29,355 nucleotides of DNA from JBOHNM01 sp050730675 (GCA_050730675.1 JBOHNM010000029.1:1-29355), one strand, 5' to 3'. Positions 1 through 8,410 are shown, counted from the first letter of the stretch. Numbers and translations are program-made. The notes: a model not told the origin generated them from the sequence alone.

Positions 1-1
1 G

Positions 2-346
2 GACGCGACGCTGACGGCGAACCTGCGCGTGCTGCGCAACGCCATCGACTTGTTCTCCACCGAGCACAACAACGCCTTCCCCACCGCGGCGAACATCGTG
101 AGCCAGCTCACCGAGTTCTCCGACGCGGCGGGCGTCGCCCAGGCCGCCAAGGACGCCACCCACATCTTCGGCCCATACGTCCGCGACATCCCGGCGCTGC
201 CCGTCGGCGCCAAGAAAGGCTCAGTCGGCATCGCCGCCGCCGACGCCGGTGGCATCGGCTGGATCTTCGACGAAGTCTCCGGCACCATCAAGGCCAACAC
301 GACTATCGAGCAGGACGCGGGCGGCAAGGCGTACAACCTGTATTGA
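2..346 (+). CDS. Pseudopilin / prepilin-type protein, C-terminal part (5' end outside window)
   Basis: The open frame enters from the left edge, so the N-terminal methylation motif and the hydrophobic helix are missing; 114 residues are visible. What remains has the layout of type II secretion-like pseudopilins of planctomycetes. A helix continues the N-terminal stalk (NLRVLRNAIDLFSTEHNN), followed by a Pro-containing segment (AFPTAAN) and a small beta domain with GPYVRDIPALPVG and GWIFDEVSGTIKANT, ending in a Tyr. Such proteins are processed by a prepilin peptidase and assembled into periplasmic pseudopili. A GTG at 29 lies in frame, but it is inside the stalk helix and is not the true start. 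No strong terminator follows before the convergent gene that ends at 482. The assignment rests on pattern recognition of a short fragment; the exact partner system cannot be told. Confidence 0.72.
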   Translation, partial: DATLTANLRVLRNAIDLFSTEHNNAFPTAANIVSQLTEFSDAAGVAQAAKDATHIFGPYVRDIPALPVGAKKGSVGIAAADAGGIGWIFDEVSGTIKANTTIEQDAGGKAYNLY

Positions 347-481
347 ACAAGGTCGCTCGGTCCCGATATCGCGCAGCTTCACTGGCCGATGGGCGCACTG
401 CAGTTGGCATCTTCAGGCGAGATCGCCGCGGCACATCGGTACCGCGATGGCCATAGCCCTGCTGCGATCCGGATTGATTGC

Positions 482-2122
482 TCATCCCCGCACTGGGTCC
501 GCGGCCGCCTGCGGACCCACCGACTGCTGCGCCACCGCTTGGGCCACCAGCCGGTCGTATTCGGCGAAGTCGAGTCCCAGGAATGCCCCGACCATCCCCG
601 GGTCAAACTGTGTCCCGGCGCACCGCTGAAACTCCGCCAGCACCTTCTCGCGCGGCATCGCCGGGCGATAGGCGCGGTTGGAACTCATGGCGTCAAAGGT
701 GTCGGCCAGCGCAAGGATCCGCGCGAAAAGCGGGATGTCCATCCCCTTGATTCCCGCGGGATACCCCTTCCCATCAAACCGTTCGTGGTGGTGCAGCACG
801 CCGGGAAGGATGTCTTCCAGCAGCGGGATGTCCTTGAGGATGCGGTGGCCGATCGCCGGGTGCATCTTGATCTGCTCAAACTCCTCGTCGGTGAGGCGTC
901 CTGGCTTGCAGAGCACGGCCTCGGGGACACCGATCTTGCCGACGTCGTGCAGCAGGCCGCAGACGTGCAAACGCTCGCAGACCTCCGTCGGCAGGCCGAG
1001 CGCTTCGGAGAGCTTCAGACCCAGGTGCGCCACGCGGTCGGAGTGACCGTACGTGTACCGGTCCTTGGCATCGATCGAGCTGGTGAGCGCCCGGATGGTC
1101 CCGATGAACATACGCTGCTGCTCGGCGTAGAGCACGGCGTTCTCGAGGAATGCACCGACGTATCCGCCGGTCGCCTCGAGCAGGTGGATGTCGTAGCTGG
1201 AGACTTGCGGGTCATCACCGCCCTTGTCGCCCGCGAACATGAACCCGATGACGCGCCCGGCCCGGGCGATCGGCTGAACGAGCAACTGCCCGTCGTCGGG
1301 GAGCGGGCGTCCGCCGAGATCGTTGACAATCATCGCCTTGGGCTCGCTCACCGAGCGTTCCAGCAGCGACGGCAGGTGCAGCGATAATTCTTGGGGCGCC
1401 ACCGAGCCCGTCCCCGCCATGGCGAGGCTTCCACCGATGACCGAGGCCACTTTCTGGTCGGCGCCAAACCACGCGCCGACCCAACGGAAGCTGGTGGATG
1501 CCTGCACCCGCTGGCAGACGGTTTCGACAAACCGCCGCGGCTGGGCAAGGTCGCTCATCGAGCGTCCGAACGAATAGAGCAGGTCGATGGTTTCGAACCC
1601 GTCGGTAAGCTGACGTGTGAAGCCCGCGATCGTCTCGTTGTCCTCGCTGGTCCGTGTCAGGTCCTGGGCCATCGCCCTCAGCGCCACGCACAGCACCGCA
1701 ACACTCTCAGGATGGTGGTGGGCCAGTGCTCCCACCGCCCGCCGCGCCGCCTGGATGTCGAGCTGCGCCGAAGTACATCCGGCCGCAAACCACTCATCCT
1801 GCAGCGAATCGTGGGACATCGCCAGCGAAACGGCGTACCCGGTGCGGTCGCGCCGGAACACCTCCGCGATCGGGATTGCCCAGCATCCTGGGTACAACTC
1901 GACCGGCTCGGGTATCGGCTGTTCCTTCCAGACCACGGCGGCCTTGCCGACCAGTTCACAGATCGGGCGTGAACGCAGCCACAGTCCCGCGGCCCCGGGC
2001 TCCTGCGGCTCGGCGAGGATCCGCCCCTCGGTATCACAGCGCCAGCATGGCAGGCCCATTGCGCGGCTCCGCTCGCGCAGCAGCTCGAACACGGTCGGAG
2101 TAATCGAAGCGCTGGCGTTCAT
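482..2122 (-). CDS. HD-GYP domain protein with GAF domain (putative c-di-GMP phosphodiesterase)
   Basis: This 546-residue protein appears cytoplasmic, with no membrane segment visible. Residues 1-150 form an unrecognised N-terminal domain with several Cys (C26, C29, C55, C80). Residues 175-335 look like a GAF domain, ending in a helix that leads into an HD-GYP domain at about 340-520. The HD-GYP motifs are intact: H360, HD at 392-393 (LLHDVGKIGVP), H421 (MHPAIGH), H445-H446 (LHHHERFDGKGYPAG) with GYP at 453-455, and D474 (ADTFDAMSSNRAYR). Family members hydrolyse cyclic di-GMP with a bi- or trinuclear metal centre, so a phosphodiesterase is likely, with GAF or the N-terminus as sensor. Its ATG overlaps the TGA of the upstream regulator by one base (TGATG at 2124-2120), so the two are translationally coupled and probably work together. 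The substrate is inferred from the family. Confidence 0.88.
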   Translation of the reverse strand: MNASASITPTVFELLRERSRAMGLPCWRCDTEGRILAEPQEPGAAGLWLRSRPICELVGKAAVVWKEQPIPEPVELYPGCWAIPIAEVFRRDRTGYAVSLAMSHDSLQDEWFAAGCTSAQLDIQAARRAVGALAHHHPESVAVLCVALRAMAQDLTRTSEDNETIAGFTRQLTDGFETIDLLYSFGRSMSDLAQPRRFVETVCQRVQASTSFRWVGAWFGADQKVASVIGGSLAMAGTGSVAPQELSLHLPSLLERSVSEPKAMIVNDLGGRPLPDDGQLLVQPIARAGRVIGFMFAGDKGGDDPQVSSYDIHLLEATGGYVGAFLENAVLYAEQQRMFIGTIRALTSSIDAKDRYTYGHSDRVAHLGLKLSEALGLPTEVCERLHVCGLLHDVGKIGVPEAVLCKPGRLTDEEFEQIKMHPAIGHRILKDIPLLEDILPGVLHHHERFDGKGYPAGIKGMDIPLFARILALADTFDAMSSNRAYRPAMPREKVLAEFQRCAGTQFDPGMVGAFLGLDFAEYDRLVAQAVAQQSVGPQAAADPVRG

Positions 2123-2580
2123 CAGGCCGCCTTACTCTTGGCGCCGGCGACGCCGAGGAGTTCCTGAACCACCGCCAGCACTTCGCGGGCGCTGAACGGT
2201 TTGGACATCACACGCCGGATGTTGGTTTTGGCGAGTTCTTCGGGCTTGATGATGAACCCGCGCGCGGTGATCAGCAGCGCCGGCGTCTGGGCGCACTCGG
2301 CCGAGGTCCGGAGCTGCTGGGCCATTTCCAGCCCACTGACATAGGGCATCTGCAGGTCGCTCACCACCAGGTCGGCCCGGTGCTGGCGAGCAAGGTCCAT
2401 TGCCTCCTGGCCGTCGCGGGCCTCGAAGACCGTCAGGCCGGCGGTCCGGAGTTTCGAGGCGACCACCGCGCGGATGTGGGCCTCGTCGTCGGCGACGATC
2501 ACCACGGGCGCGGAACGGTTCTGGGCTGGGCCGCTGGTCAAGCTGATCTCCCAATGTTCGACGAATCGACGCAAGAGCAT
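2122..2580 (-). CDS. Single-domain response regulator (CheY-like receiver)
   Basis: A stand-alone receiver domain. It shows the acidic pair (VIVADDEAH), the phosphoacceptor Asp (ADLVVSDLQMP), the Thr-type switch (ALLITARG) and the conserved Lys (VMSKPF). No output domain follows, only a short Lys/Ala tail. The start chosen is the ATG at 2580, which leaves about 23 residues before the receiver. An ATG at 2610 and a GTG at 2661 are also in frame, and none has a clear ribosome binding site. The gene overlaps the HD-GYP gene by one base and diverges from the hybrid kinase at 2755. Inference: it carries phosphate from that kinase, or another, to the HD-GYP protein or to an unlinked partner. The receiver assignment is firm; the start is uncertain. 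Confidence 0.85.
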   Translation of the reverse strand: MLLRRFVEHWEISLTSGPAQNRSAPVVIVADDEAHIRAVVASKLRTAGLTVFEARDGQEAMDLARQHRADLVVSDLQMPYVSGLEMAQQLRTSAECAQTPALLITARGFIIKPEELAKTNIRRVMSKPFSAREVLAVVQELLGVAGAKSKAA

Positions 2581-2677
2581 CGACCCGAGCACATGGGTGC
2601 TTGACCCCATGCCGGGCGTTTCGGCCGCCGCCGCATGTGCTGATCCCCACGACCGGCGCACCCGTTGGCATCACACG

Positions 2678-2712
2678 CGGACCGGGGTTATGAGACGCTT
2701 TCCGCCGGTCCG
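2678..2712. promoter_or_regulatory. 8-bp inverted repeat in divergent promoter region
   Basis: CGGACCGG at 2678-2685 is repeated as its exact reverse complement CCGGTCCG at 2705-2712, with 19 bases between the arms. It lies between the leftward regulator/HD-GYP pair and the rightward hybrid kinase, about 43 bases before the kinase start. The arm-to-arm distance (27 bases, close to 2.5 helical turns) could suit a regulator dimer binding one site per subunit, and a transcript could also fold it into a hairpin. No T-run follows, so it is not an intrinsic terminator. Function is inferred. Confidence 0.4.
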
Positions 2713-2754
2713 AGCCGTCCCGTAAGCTACCGCGTGTTTGCCTGGGAGTGACTT

Positions 2755-5742
2755 GTGCTGCAGGGCAACCCCAACTTGGTCGGATCGCCCTGGCGTCTGA
2801 CGCTCCTGGGGGTGGCCATGCTCGGTCTGGTCACTTCCGGGACCGTCGCCGGATGGTCGCTGATCACACTCAAGCGGCTGGAACGCCAGCAGTGGGAGGC
2901 GCTCAACACACTCAGCTATTGCGAGATGATCGGCTCGATGGCGATCCAGGCGCGGGGATTCCAACGCGACGGCCTGCTGAGCGGACGCCCGGAGTTTCGA
3001 CGCGACTACGACCAGGTAGCCGGGCCGCTTCGCTCGCACGCGGGGATGCTTGAAGGGTCGGTGACGAGCGCGGCGGATCGCGAGATTGCCGAACGAATCG
3101 CGCGTGAGGCGGGTGATCTGGTCGACGAGCTCGACGCAGGTTGGCGCGCCGCTGCAGAAGAGCCGGGGAGCGATCGTGGTGTTTCTGCCGCCCGGGACGC
3201 CGCGATCTCCGGCAAGGCAAACGTGATGCTCGAGCGGCTCATCACCGACTTGGAGTTGCTGACGACTCCGCGGCAGGAGTTGATGGTCGCCGCTCACGCC
3301 GCCCACGGCTCGGAAAGTCGGTTGCTCACCACCAGCCTTGTCGCCCTGCCCGCGTGCGCGGTCACCGTGCTCGGGATCGGCATCGCGACCGTCGTCGGAG
3401 AGCGTCGGCGCCGACGAGTCGCCGAACGCGACCTCACCGAGAGCGAACTGGTCCGCCAGCGCCGGGAACACCTTGTCCAGCAGTCTCCACTGGCCGTGAT
3501 CGTCTGGAGCCTGGGCTTCAGGGTCACCGAGTGGAATCCCGCCGCCGAGCGGATCTTCGGCTGGACCGAGTCCGAGGCCATCGGCATGTCGGGTTCGAAT
3601 ATCGTCCCTTCCGATGCCTTCGGAAGTGTGGAAGAGGTCTGGAAGGAACTTCTCCAGAACCGCGGCGGCTGGCGCAACCGCAACGCAAACCTGACCAAGA
3701 ACCACGGTCCGATCACCTGCGAGTGGTACAACCAGCCGCTGCATGATGCGGGCGGGAAAGTCGTGGGAGTCATTTCTCTCTGCCAGGACGTCACAGCGGA
3801 GGAAAAGGCCCGTGCCGGCCTTCAGGCCGCGTTGGATCGATACGAGCGGGTCGTCAGCGGAACGTCCGACGGCTTCTGGGAGTACGACTTTGCGACCAGG
3901 AAGATGAACGCATCGGCGCGATTGCTCGAGATTTTCGAGTTGAAGGAGACGCCGGAAGACTGGAATGGCTGGTGGAAAACGGCCTGCCACCCGGACGACC
4001 ACGGGGTCGTCCGGCGCGTCAACCAAGAGCACGCCGCGGGACTCATCCCGATGATCGACGTCGAGTACCGCGTGAAGCTCTCGGACGGCCGCTACCGCTG
4101 GGTGCGCACGCGCTGCCGGATTATCCGGGGCGCAGATGGCAAGCCCGTGACCATGGCGGGTTCGACGCGCGACGTGGACGCACGCCGCCAGACCGAGGTC
4201 AAGGCCTTGCGCGATGCCGAATTCATCGGCCAGGTGCTCGATACCAGCCCCGCGGGCGTGCGAGTCACCGACGTCCAGGGTCGGACGACCTACCTGAACC
4301 GCCGGGCGGGCGAGCTGTTCGAACTCCCCCAAGGAAAGATCGACGATCCCGGATCCGTGGATAGGCAGTGGCACGTGACCGACTTCGATGGGCGCCATAT
4401 CGCCCTTCCCGATCGTGTTCACGCCCAGGTTATCGCGACCGGGCTGCCGATCTATGGCGTGGAGTACATCATCCGCGCGGCCGGCGGTCCGCCCCGGATG
4501 CTCTCGGTGAATGCCGCTCCGCTCCACGGTCCCGACGGGCAGATCGAGGGCGTGGTGTACTCGTTCACCGACGTCACCGACCGCGAGCACGCCCGCCAGA
4601 AGCAGGACCTGCTCACCGCCGAGCTGCAGCACGCGCGGCGTATCGAAGCGCTCGGCAACCTCGCCAGCGGTGTGGCCCACGACTTCAACAATGTTCTCAC
4701 CGCGATCTACGCGTGTGTTGACAGCGCCCGCGCCCAGCTCGAGCGTCCCGACGCGGTTGCCCGTTACCTTGATCTCATCGAGCAGGCCGCCAGCGGCGCA
4801 TCGGACATCACCCAATCCATGCTCGCCTACGCGCGCAAGGGCACGATCGAGCGACGCACGATCAACCTTCGGTCCATCCTCACCGAATCGGTCCGGCTTC
4901 TCCGCAAGCTCCTGCCGGAGTCCATCGGCGTTGATCTGCCCGAAAGTGAAAAGCCGGTCTGGGTGTACGCCGACGCGACGCAGCTCCAGCAGCTCCTGCT
5001 CAACCTCGCCATCAACGCCCGCGATGCGATGCCTTCCGGCGGCGTGCTGACAATCGACCTGGAGTGCGACTGCGGCAGTGAGCCTGGCGGCGCCGTGCTC
5101 ACCGTGCGCGACACCGGCATCGGCATCACTCCCGCCGACCGCGAACGGATCTTTGAGCCGTTTTTCACCACCAAGCCGCGCGGCAAAGGCACCGGCCTCG
5201 GTCTAGCCGTCGTCCAAGGCATTGTCACGGGACATGGCGGGACTATCGAAGTGCAGACGGGCCCAGGGGAGGGCACGAGCTTCCGGATTCATCTTCCCTG
5301 CTGCTCTCCACCCGACCCCGACGAGCCGGTGCCGCTCCCCGCCGTTGGTGCCGGCGCCCGCGAGGGCACGGCGATCATCGCGGAGGACGACGCCTTTGTC
5401 CGATCGCTGATCGGCACGGCCCTGCGGTCGATGGGTTACTGGGTGATTGAAGTGGGTGACGGCCGGTCCGCCGTGGACGAGTTCTCGCACCGCCGCGGGG
5501 CGGTCAAGCTGGTGGTCATGGACCTCGGCCTCCCCGTTATGGGTGGGGCCAATGCCATCAGCGAAATCCGTCGTCAGGACGGGACGGTCCCAATCATCGC
5601 CATCAGCGGCAACGCCACCCGCCCCGACGAGGACCTGACTCGCTGCGGCGTCCAGGTTCTGGCCAAGCCGTTCCGGATCGCGGAGCTTCGGCGTGCGGTC
5701 CAGGGTTTGTCGGCCGTGCAGTCCAATGGAGCCACGTCATGA
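2755..5742 (+). CDS. Hybrid sensor histidine kinase (TM-sensor-TM-PAS-PAS-PAS-HisKA-HATPase-REC)
   Basis: A 995-residue membrane kinase. The GTG start at 2755 has GGGAG six bases upstream (2744-2748). Transmembrane helices at about 13-38 and 190-214 flank a helical periplasmic sensor of about 150 residues. Three PAS-like domains follow at about 236-348, 360-478 (with WEYDFATRK and a PAS_3-like YRWVRTRCRII) and 488-610. The kinase core has the H-box GVAHDFNN (phosphoacceptor H642), N-box NLAINARDAMP (N754), G1 box DTGIG (786-790), an F box and GTGLGLAVVQG. A C-terminal receiver (870-985) has acidic residues 877-879, D923 and K971 (LAKPF). It autophosphorylates on His and passes phosphate to its own receiver and then to partners. 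The stop overlaps the next regulator's start by four bases (ATGA), making that regulator the likely partner. The ligand is unknown. Confidence 0.93.
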   Translation: MLQGNPNLVGSPWRLTLLGVAMLGLVTSGTVAGWSLITLKRLERQQWEALNTLSYCEMIGSMAIQARGFQRDGLLSGRPEFRRDYDQVAGPLRSHAGMLEGSVTSAADREIAERIAREAGDLVDELDAGWRAAAEEPGSDRGVSAARDAAISGKANVMLERLITDLELLTTPRQELMVAAHAAHGSESRLLTTSLVALPACAVTVLGIGIATVVGERRRRRVAERDLTESELVRQRREHLVQQSPLAVIVWSLGFRVTEWNPAAERIFGWTESEAIGMSGSNIVPSDAFGSVEEVWKELLQNRGGWRNRNANLTKNHGPITCEWYNQPLHDAGGKVVGVISLCQDVTAEEKARAGLQAALDRYERVVSGTSDGFWEYDFATRKMNASARLLEIFELKETPEDWNGWWKTACHPDDHGVVRRVNQEHAAGLIPMIDVEYRVKLSDGRYRWVRTRCRIIRGADGKPVTMAGSTRDVDARRQTEVKALRDAEFIGQVLDTSPAGVRVTDVQGRTTYLNRRAGELFELPQGKIDDPGSVDRQWHVTDFDGRHIALPDRVHAQVIATGLPIYGVEYIIRAAGGPPRMLSVNAAPLHGPDGQIEGVVYSFTDVTDREHARQKQDLLTAELQHARRIEALGNLASGVAHDFNNVLTAIYACVDSARAQLERPDAVARYLDLIEQAASGASDITQSMLAYARKGTIERRTINLRSILTESVRLLRKLLPESIGVDLPESEKPVWVYADATQLQQLLLNLAINARDAMPSGGVLTIDLECDCGSEPGGAVLTVRDTGIGITPADRERIFEPFFTTKPRGKGTGLGLAVVQGIVTGHGGTIEVQTGPGEGTSFRIHLPCCSPPDPDEPVPLPAVGAGAREGTAIIAEDDAFVRSLIGTALRSMGYWVIEVGDGRSAVDEFSHRRGAVKLVVMDLGLPVMGGANAISEIRRQDGTVPIIAISGNATRPDEDLTRCGVQVLAKPFRIAELRRAVQGLSAVQSNGATS

Positions 5743-6392
5743 GCGCCACCACCGTCATGCTCGTCGATGACCACGCCATCCTCCGGGAATTGCTCGGCGA
5801 GCGCCTGGCTGCCAAGGCGTCGTTCACAGTGGTCGGCACCGCGGGCACGCCCGACGAGGCGATCGATCTGGCGATTGCCAAGCAGCCCAACGTGATCGTG
5901 ATGGACATCGACATGCCCGGGCGCAACGTATTCGATGCCGCCCGCGTCATCACGGCGCGCTGCCCGCGATCCAAGATCCTGTTCCTGACGGCTTTCCTCT
6001 CCGACCGCTACATCGAGCAGGCCATCGCCGTCGGCGCACGCGGGTTCCTCACCAAGCGCGGAAAGCCCGACGAACTGGTCGAGGCGGTGCGCGAAGTGGC
6101 GGCGGGGCGGACGTTCTACTCGCCCGACGTGATGGACCGCATCGTCGTCTCCGATGGCAGCGTCAAGCTCGCGCCTGAACGCATGACCAAAGCGTCCACG
6201 CTCTCGGCCCGCGAGATGGAAGTGCTGCGATATCTCGCCCGCGGTCAGTCCAAGCGCGAGATCGCCGAGGCCATGCACCTCAGTGTGAAAACGGTTCAGC
6301 GTCACACCGAGCGCATCATGGCCAAGTTGGACATCCACGACCGAGTCGAACTTGCCAGGTTCGCAATCCGTGAGGGTGTTGCCGAGGCGTGA
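5739..6392 (+). CDS. NarL/FixJ-family response regulator (REC + LuxR HTH)
   Basis: This 217-residue protein has an N-terminal receiver (VMLVDDHAILR acidic pocket, phosphoacceptor D56 in VIVMDIDMPG) and a C-terminal LuxR-type helix-turn-helix from residue 155. The HTH reads LSAREMEVLRYLARG followed by SKREIAEAMHLSVKTVQRH, the usual recognition-helix pattern. Such proteins bind DNA as dimers after phosphorylation. The ATG lies within the stop of the hybrid kinase (ATGA overlap), so the two form a cognate pair in one operon. The last receiver motif is FLTKRGKP, with the conserved Lys present. It could act on the inverted repeat near 2695 or on the LuxR-like gene downstream; neither is shown by the sequence. 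Confidence 0.93.
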   Translation: MSATTVMLVDDHAILRELLGERLAAKASFTVVGTAGTPDEAIDLAIAKQPNVIVMDIDMPGRNVFDAARVITARCPRSKILFLTAFLSDRYIEQAIAVGARGFLTKRGKPDELVEAVREVAAGRTFYSPDVMDRIVVSDGSVKLAPERMTKASTLSAREMEVLRYLARGQSKREIAEAMHLSVKTVQRHTERIMAKLDIHDRVELARFAIREGVAEA

Positions 6393-6570
6393 ACGGCCGA
6401 AACCCAGATCCTGCGGTTCCACGGTCCCCTCTGCGCCCAGAACCCGCCACCCGAAATGGGGTCGATTAACCCATCTCCAGAGAAGGCTCCAGTGACGAAT
6501 AGTCATAACGACCGCGGCATCGTGCCGGCGTTGCATGGGCGTCGCACCCCGACGGTCGCAGGAGCCTCTC

Positions 6571-7488
6571 GTGTCCACCAGTGTTTCCGAAGAGCGGGTC
6601 GATCTTTCACGCATCATTCCCAGCGGGCAGAAAGCCCAGCGCATTTCTGCGGACATGCCCGCCGAGACGCGCTCCGGCAGCCCGGACTCCGATGCGCTGC
6701 TCGCCAGCCCGACGGCGCGCGACTTGGTCGCCAGGGCGTGCACCGCCATCGGGGAGGTCTACACGACCAATCCGGAAAGCACGGAAAAGTGGCTCAGCGC
6801 CGCCGGCCGCGCGCTGCACCAGTTCATCGACTCGTTCCATCACGCCGGGTCCAACGGCCGCTTGGTCGGCGCGTGGCTCGCCATGGTGAGCCAGACCACG
6901 CTCTCGGGCGAGCCGGTCATCGAGGTCGGCTCCAGCGGCTACTCCACCGAGCAGGCCGCCCAGATCGTCCGACGTGCCGCCGCGGCGTGGTGTTCCCGCT
7001 CGCGCCTGGCCCAGGGCCTCATGAATACCCAGGTCGGCTCGGGCGACGGTCCGCAACTCCCCGGCGGCATCTCTTGTGCGCAGCGCACCATCCTGCCCCT
7101 GCGTTGGGCCGGCTCGGTCCGCTGGCTTGTCCTTGAACTCAATGTGGCAACGGGTTCGCCCGGCCCCGGCAAGTCCGGAGTCGCTGCTGCAGAACTGATG
7201 CTCCCGCTCATCGCGGGCGTGCTGGAGCAGACAGTCGGGCGTCTCGAAGCCCACCGCCATCGCTTGGCGATGCGCGTCAGCCCGGCTCAGCAGCCGATCC
7301 TGCCCATGCTGGCCACCGGCATGTCACAGCGGCTTATCGCCGAGCGCGTGCAGCGCAGCCTCCATACCGTGCACGACCACGTGAAATCGATCTACGGCAG
7401 CCTCGGGGTCAACTCGCGCTTCCAGTTCCAGCGCCTCTGGAATGGTCACGAACCCGGCGATTTCCAGCCGGGCGACGACGCCGAGTAA
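6571..7488 (+). CDS. LuxR-type HTH protein with unrecognised N-terminal domain
   Basis: Residues 235-291 of this 305-residue protein form a LuxR-family helix-turn-helix (SPAQQPILPMLATGMSQRLI, then RSLHTVHDHVKSIYGSLGV). The first 230 residues match no domain I can name; they lack receiver residues but have a repeated alpha/beta look that could be GAF-like. The GTG at 6571 is chosen because AGGAG (6560-6564) sits six bases before it; an ATG at 6535 would add 12 residues and has no such site. It follows the NarL regulator after 178 bases, a gap that holds a short inverted repeat ATGGG/CCCAT at 6456-6474, so it may have its own promoter. Likely a transcription regulator with its own sensory domain. 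DNA binding is well supported; signal and targets are unknown. Confidence 0.75.
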   Translation: MSTSVSEERVDLSRIIPSGQKAQRISADMPAETRSGSPDSDALLASPTARDLVARACTAIGEVYTTNPESTEKWLSAAGRALHQFIDSFHHAGSNGRLVGAWLAMVSQTTLSGEPVIEVGSSGYSTEQAAQIVRRAAAAWCSRSRLAQGLMNTQVGSGDGPQLPGGISCAQRTILPLRWAGSVRWLVLELNVATGSPGPGKSGVAAAELMLPLIAGVLEQTVGRLEAHRHRLAMRVSPAQQPILPMLATGMSQRLIAERVQRSLHTVHDHVKSIYGSLGVNSRFQFQRLWNGHEPGDFQPGDDAE

Positions 7489-7560
7489 GCGGACAAAGGG
7501 CGGGCGGGACGTGCGTCCGCCCCGGCGTCCATCAATCAATGTGCTTCTCTCCCGGGCATG

Positions 7561-7610
7561 CGAGAGTCGGGTCGCTCTATGGCGACGCGCCTCTCGCTGC
7601 CTTTTTGTTT
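7561..7610 (+). terminator. Intrinsic terminator after the LuxR-type gene
   Basis: The outer arms CGAGAG (7561-7566) and CTCTCG (7591-7596) and inner arms GTCGC (7571-7575) and GCGAC (7582-7586) make one long, imperfect stem. The T-rich stretch CTTTTTGTTT (7601-7610) follows on the + strand. It sits between two convergent genes and serves the rightward one. A second GC-rich stem at about 7500-7523 has no T-run. Confidence 0.62.
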
Positions 7611-7628
7611 GCGCTGACGCCGCGGACC

Positions 7629-8318
7629 TTACTTGGGCTTCGCAGCATCAGCGGGCTTGGCGGCGCCCGGCTTAGGCTCGGCGGGCTTGGTATCCGCGGG
7701 CTTGTCCGAAGAGTTGGCGTCGGGCTTGGCTGCCTTGGCCGCGGCCTCGATCTGCTCGTCGATCACGCGGCAGAGTTCTGCCTCTTCCTGCTCGGCCGAG
7801 CCGGCGTTGAAACCCACGGCTGTGTGCGCGACTTTGCCGTCGGCGCCGATGATGAACATCGCCGGGATCGGTCCCACGCGGTACCGCGAGGCCGCCGGCT
7901 GAGCGTTGGTTACCAGCATGTAGGTGAACTTGTTGTCGGCCATGTGCTTGGCCGCTTTTTGAGCGTCGTCGAGATTCATCCCGATGACGACGACCTTGCC
8001 GCTCTTGGCGTACTTCTCGTGGACCTTCTGGATCGTGGGCATCGCGGCGACACACGGTCCGCACCAGGTCGCCCAGAAGTCCATCAGCACGACCTTGCCC
8101 TTGAGGTCCGCCAGCGCGACGGTCTTGCCCGTCGAGTCCTTGAGTGACCACGCTGGCGCGGTCTCGCCAACCTTCAGTCCAGACGACGCCCGCCCTTTGG
8201 GCTGCTTCAGCGGCGGCTTCTCGCCCGGCTGCGGCGGCTCGAAACCAACCCCAGCCAATCCGGCCCCTGAAACAAACAATGCGGCCGAGATGAGGGCGAC
8301 GCGGGACTGGAATGACAT
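7629..8318 (-). CDS. Secreted TlpA/ResA-like thioredoxin-fold protein
   Basis: This 229-residue protein starts with a signal peptide (about 1-23, no lipobox Cys). A thioredoxin-like domain of the AhpC/TSA-TlpA group follows at about 47-190, with the redox motif WCGPC (C86, C89) and a cis-Pro region (VGPIPAMFIIG, P152). Such periplasmic proteins reduce disulfides, for example in cytochrome c maturation, or act as peroxiredoxin-like enzymes. The start is supported by AGGAG six bases upstream. The C-terminal 30 residues are odd: a Lys/Ala/Pro-rich tail with repeated KPAD/KPAE units that the family does not need. The gene is divergent from tetR, and no cytochrome biogenesis gene is adjacent, so its redox partner is unclear. 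Confidence 0.88.
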   Translation of the reverse strand: MSFQSRVALISAALFVSGAGLAGVGFEPPQPGEKPPLKQPKGRASSGLKVGETAPAWSLKDSTGKTVALADLKGKVVLMDFWATWCGPCVAAMPTIQKVHEKYAKSGKVVVIGMNLDDAQKAAKHMADNKFTYMLVTNAQPAASRYRVGPIPAMFIIGADGKVAHTAVGFNAGSAEQEEAELCRVIDEQIEAAAKAAKPDANSSDKPADTKPAEPKPGAAKPADAAKPK

Positions 8319-8394
8319 GTGGGTCTCCTGTGGAGGATGACTTCAGTCTAGCGGTGATCCGAACGATTTGATTCCAAACAATATCCGAACTCAT

Positions 8395-8407
8395 GTTGCA
8401 TTGCAAC
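8395..8407. promoter_or_regulatory. Perfect inverted repeat upstream of the tetR promoter
   Basis: GTTGCA-T-TGCAAC is a perfect 13-base palindrome (6-base arms, 1-base centre) ending four bases before the -35 element of the tetR promoter. It lies in the divergent region and could be a regulator site for either gene. Confidence 0.4.
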
Positions 8408-8410
8408 CAC

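Noticed and set aside
389..1387. Long rightward open frame opposite the HD-GYP gene
   Set aside because: It is the antisense shadow of a gene with intact motifs; long antisense frames are expected at this GC content and the product has no domain pattern.
2671..4815. 714-codon leftward open frame opposite the hybrid kinase
   Set aside because: It lies entirely against recognisable kinase, PAS and histidine-box coding and has a His/Arg/Asp-rich shadow composition.
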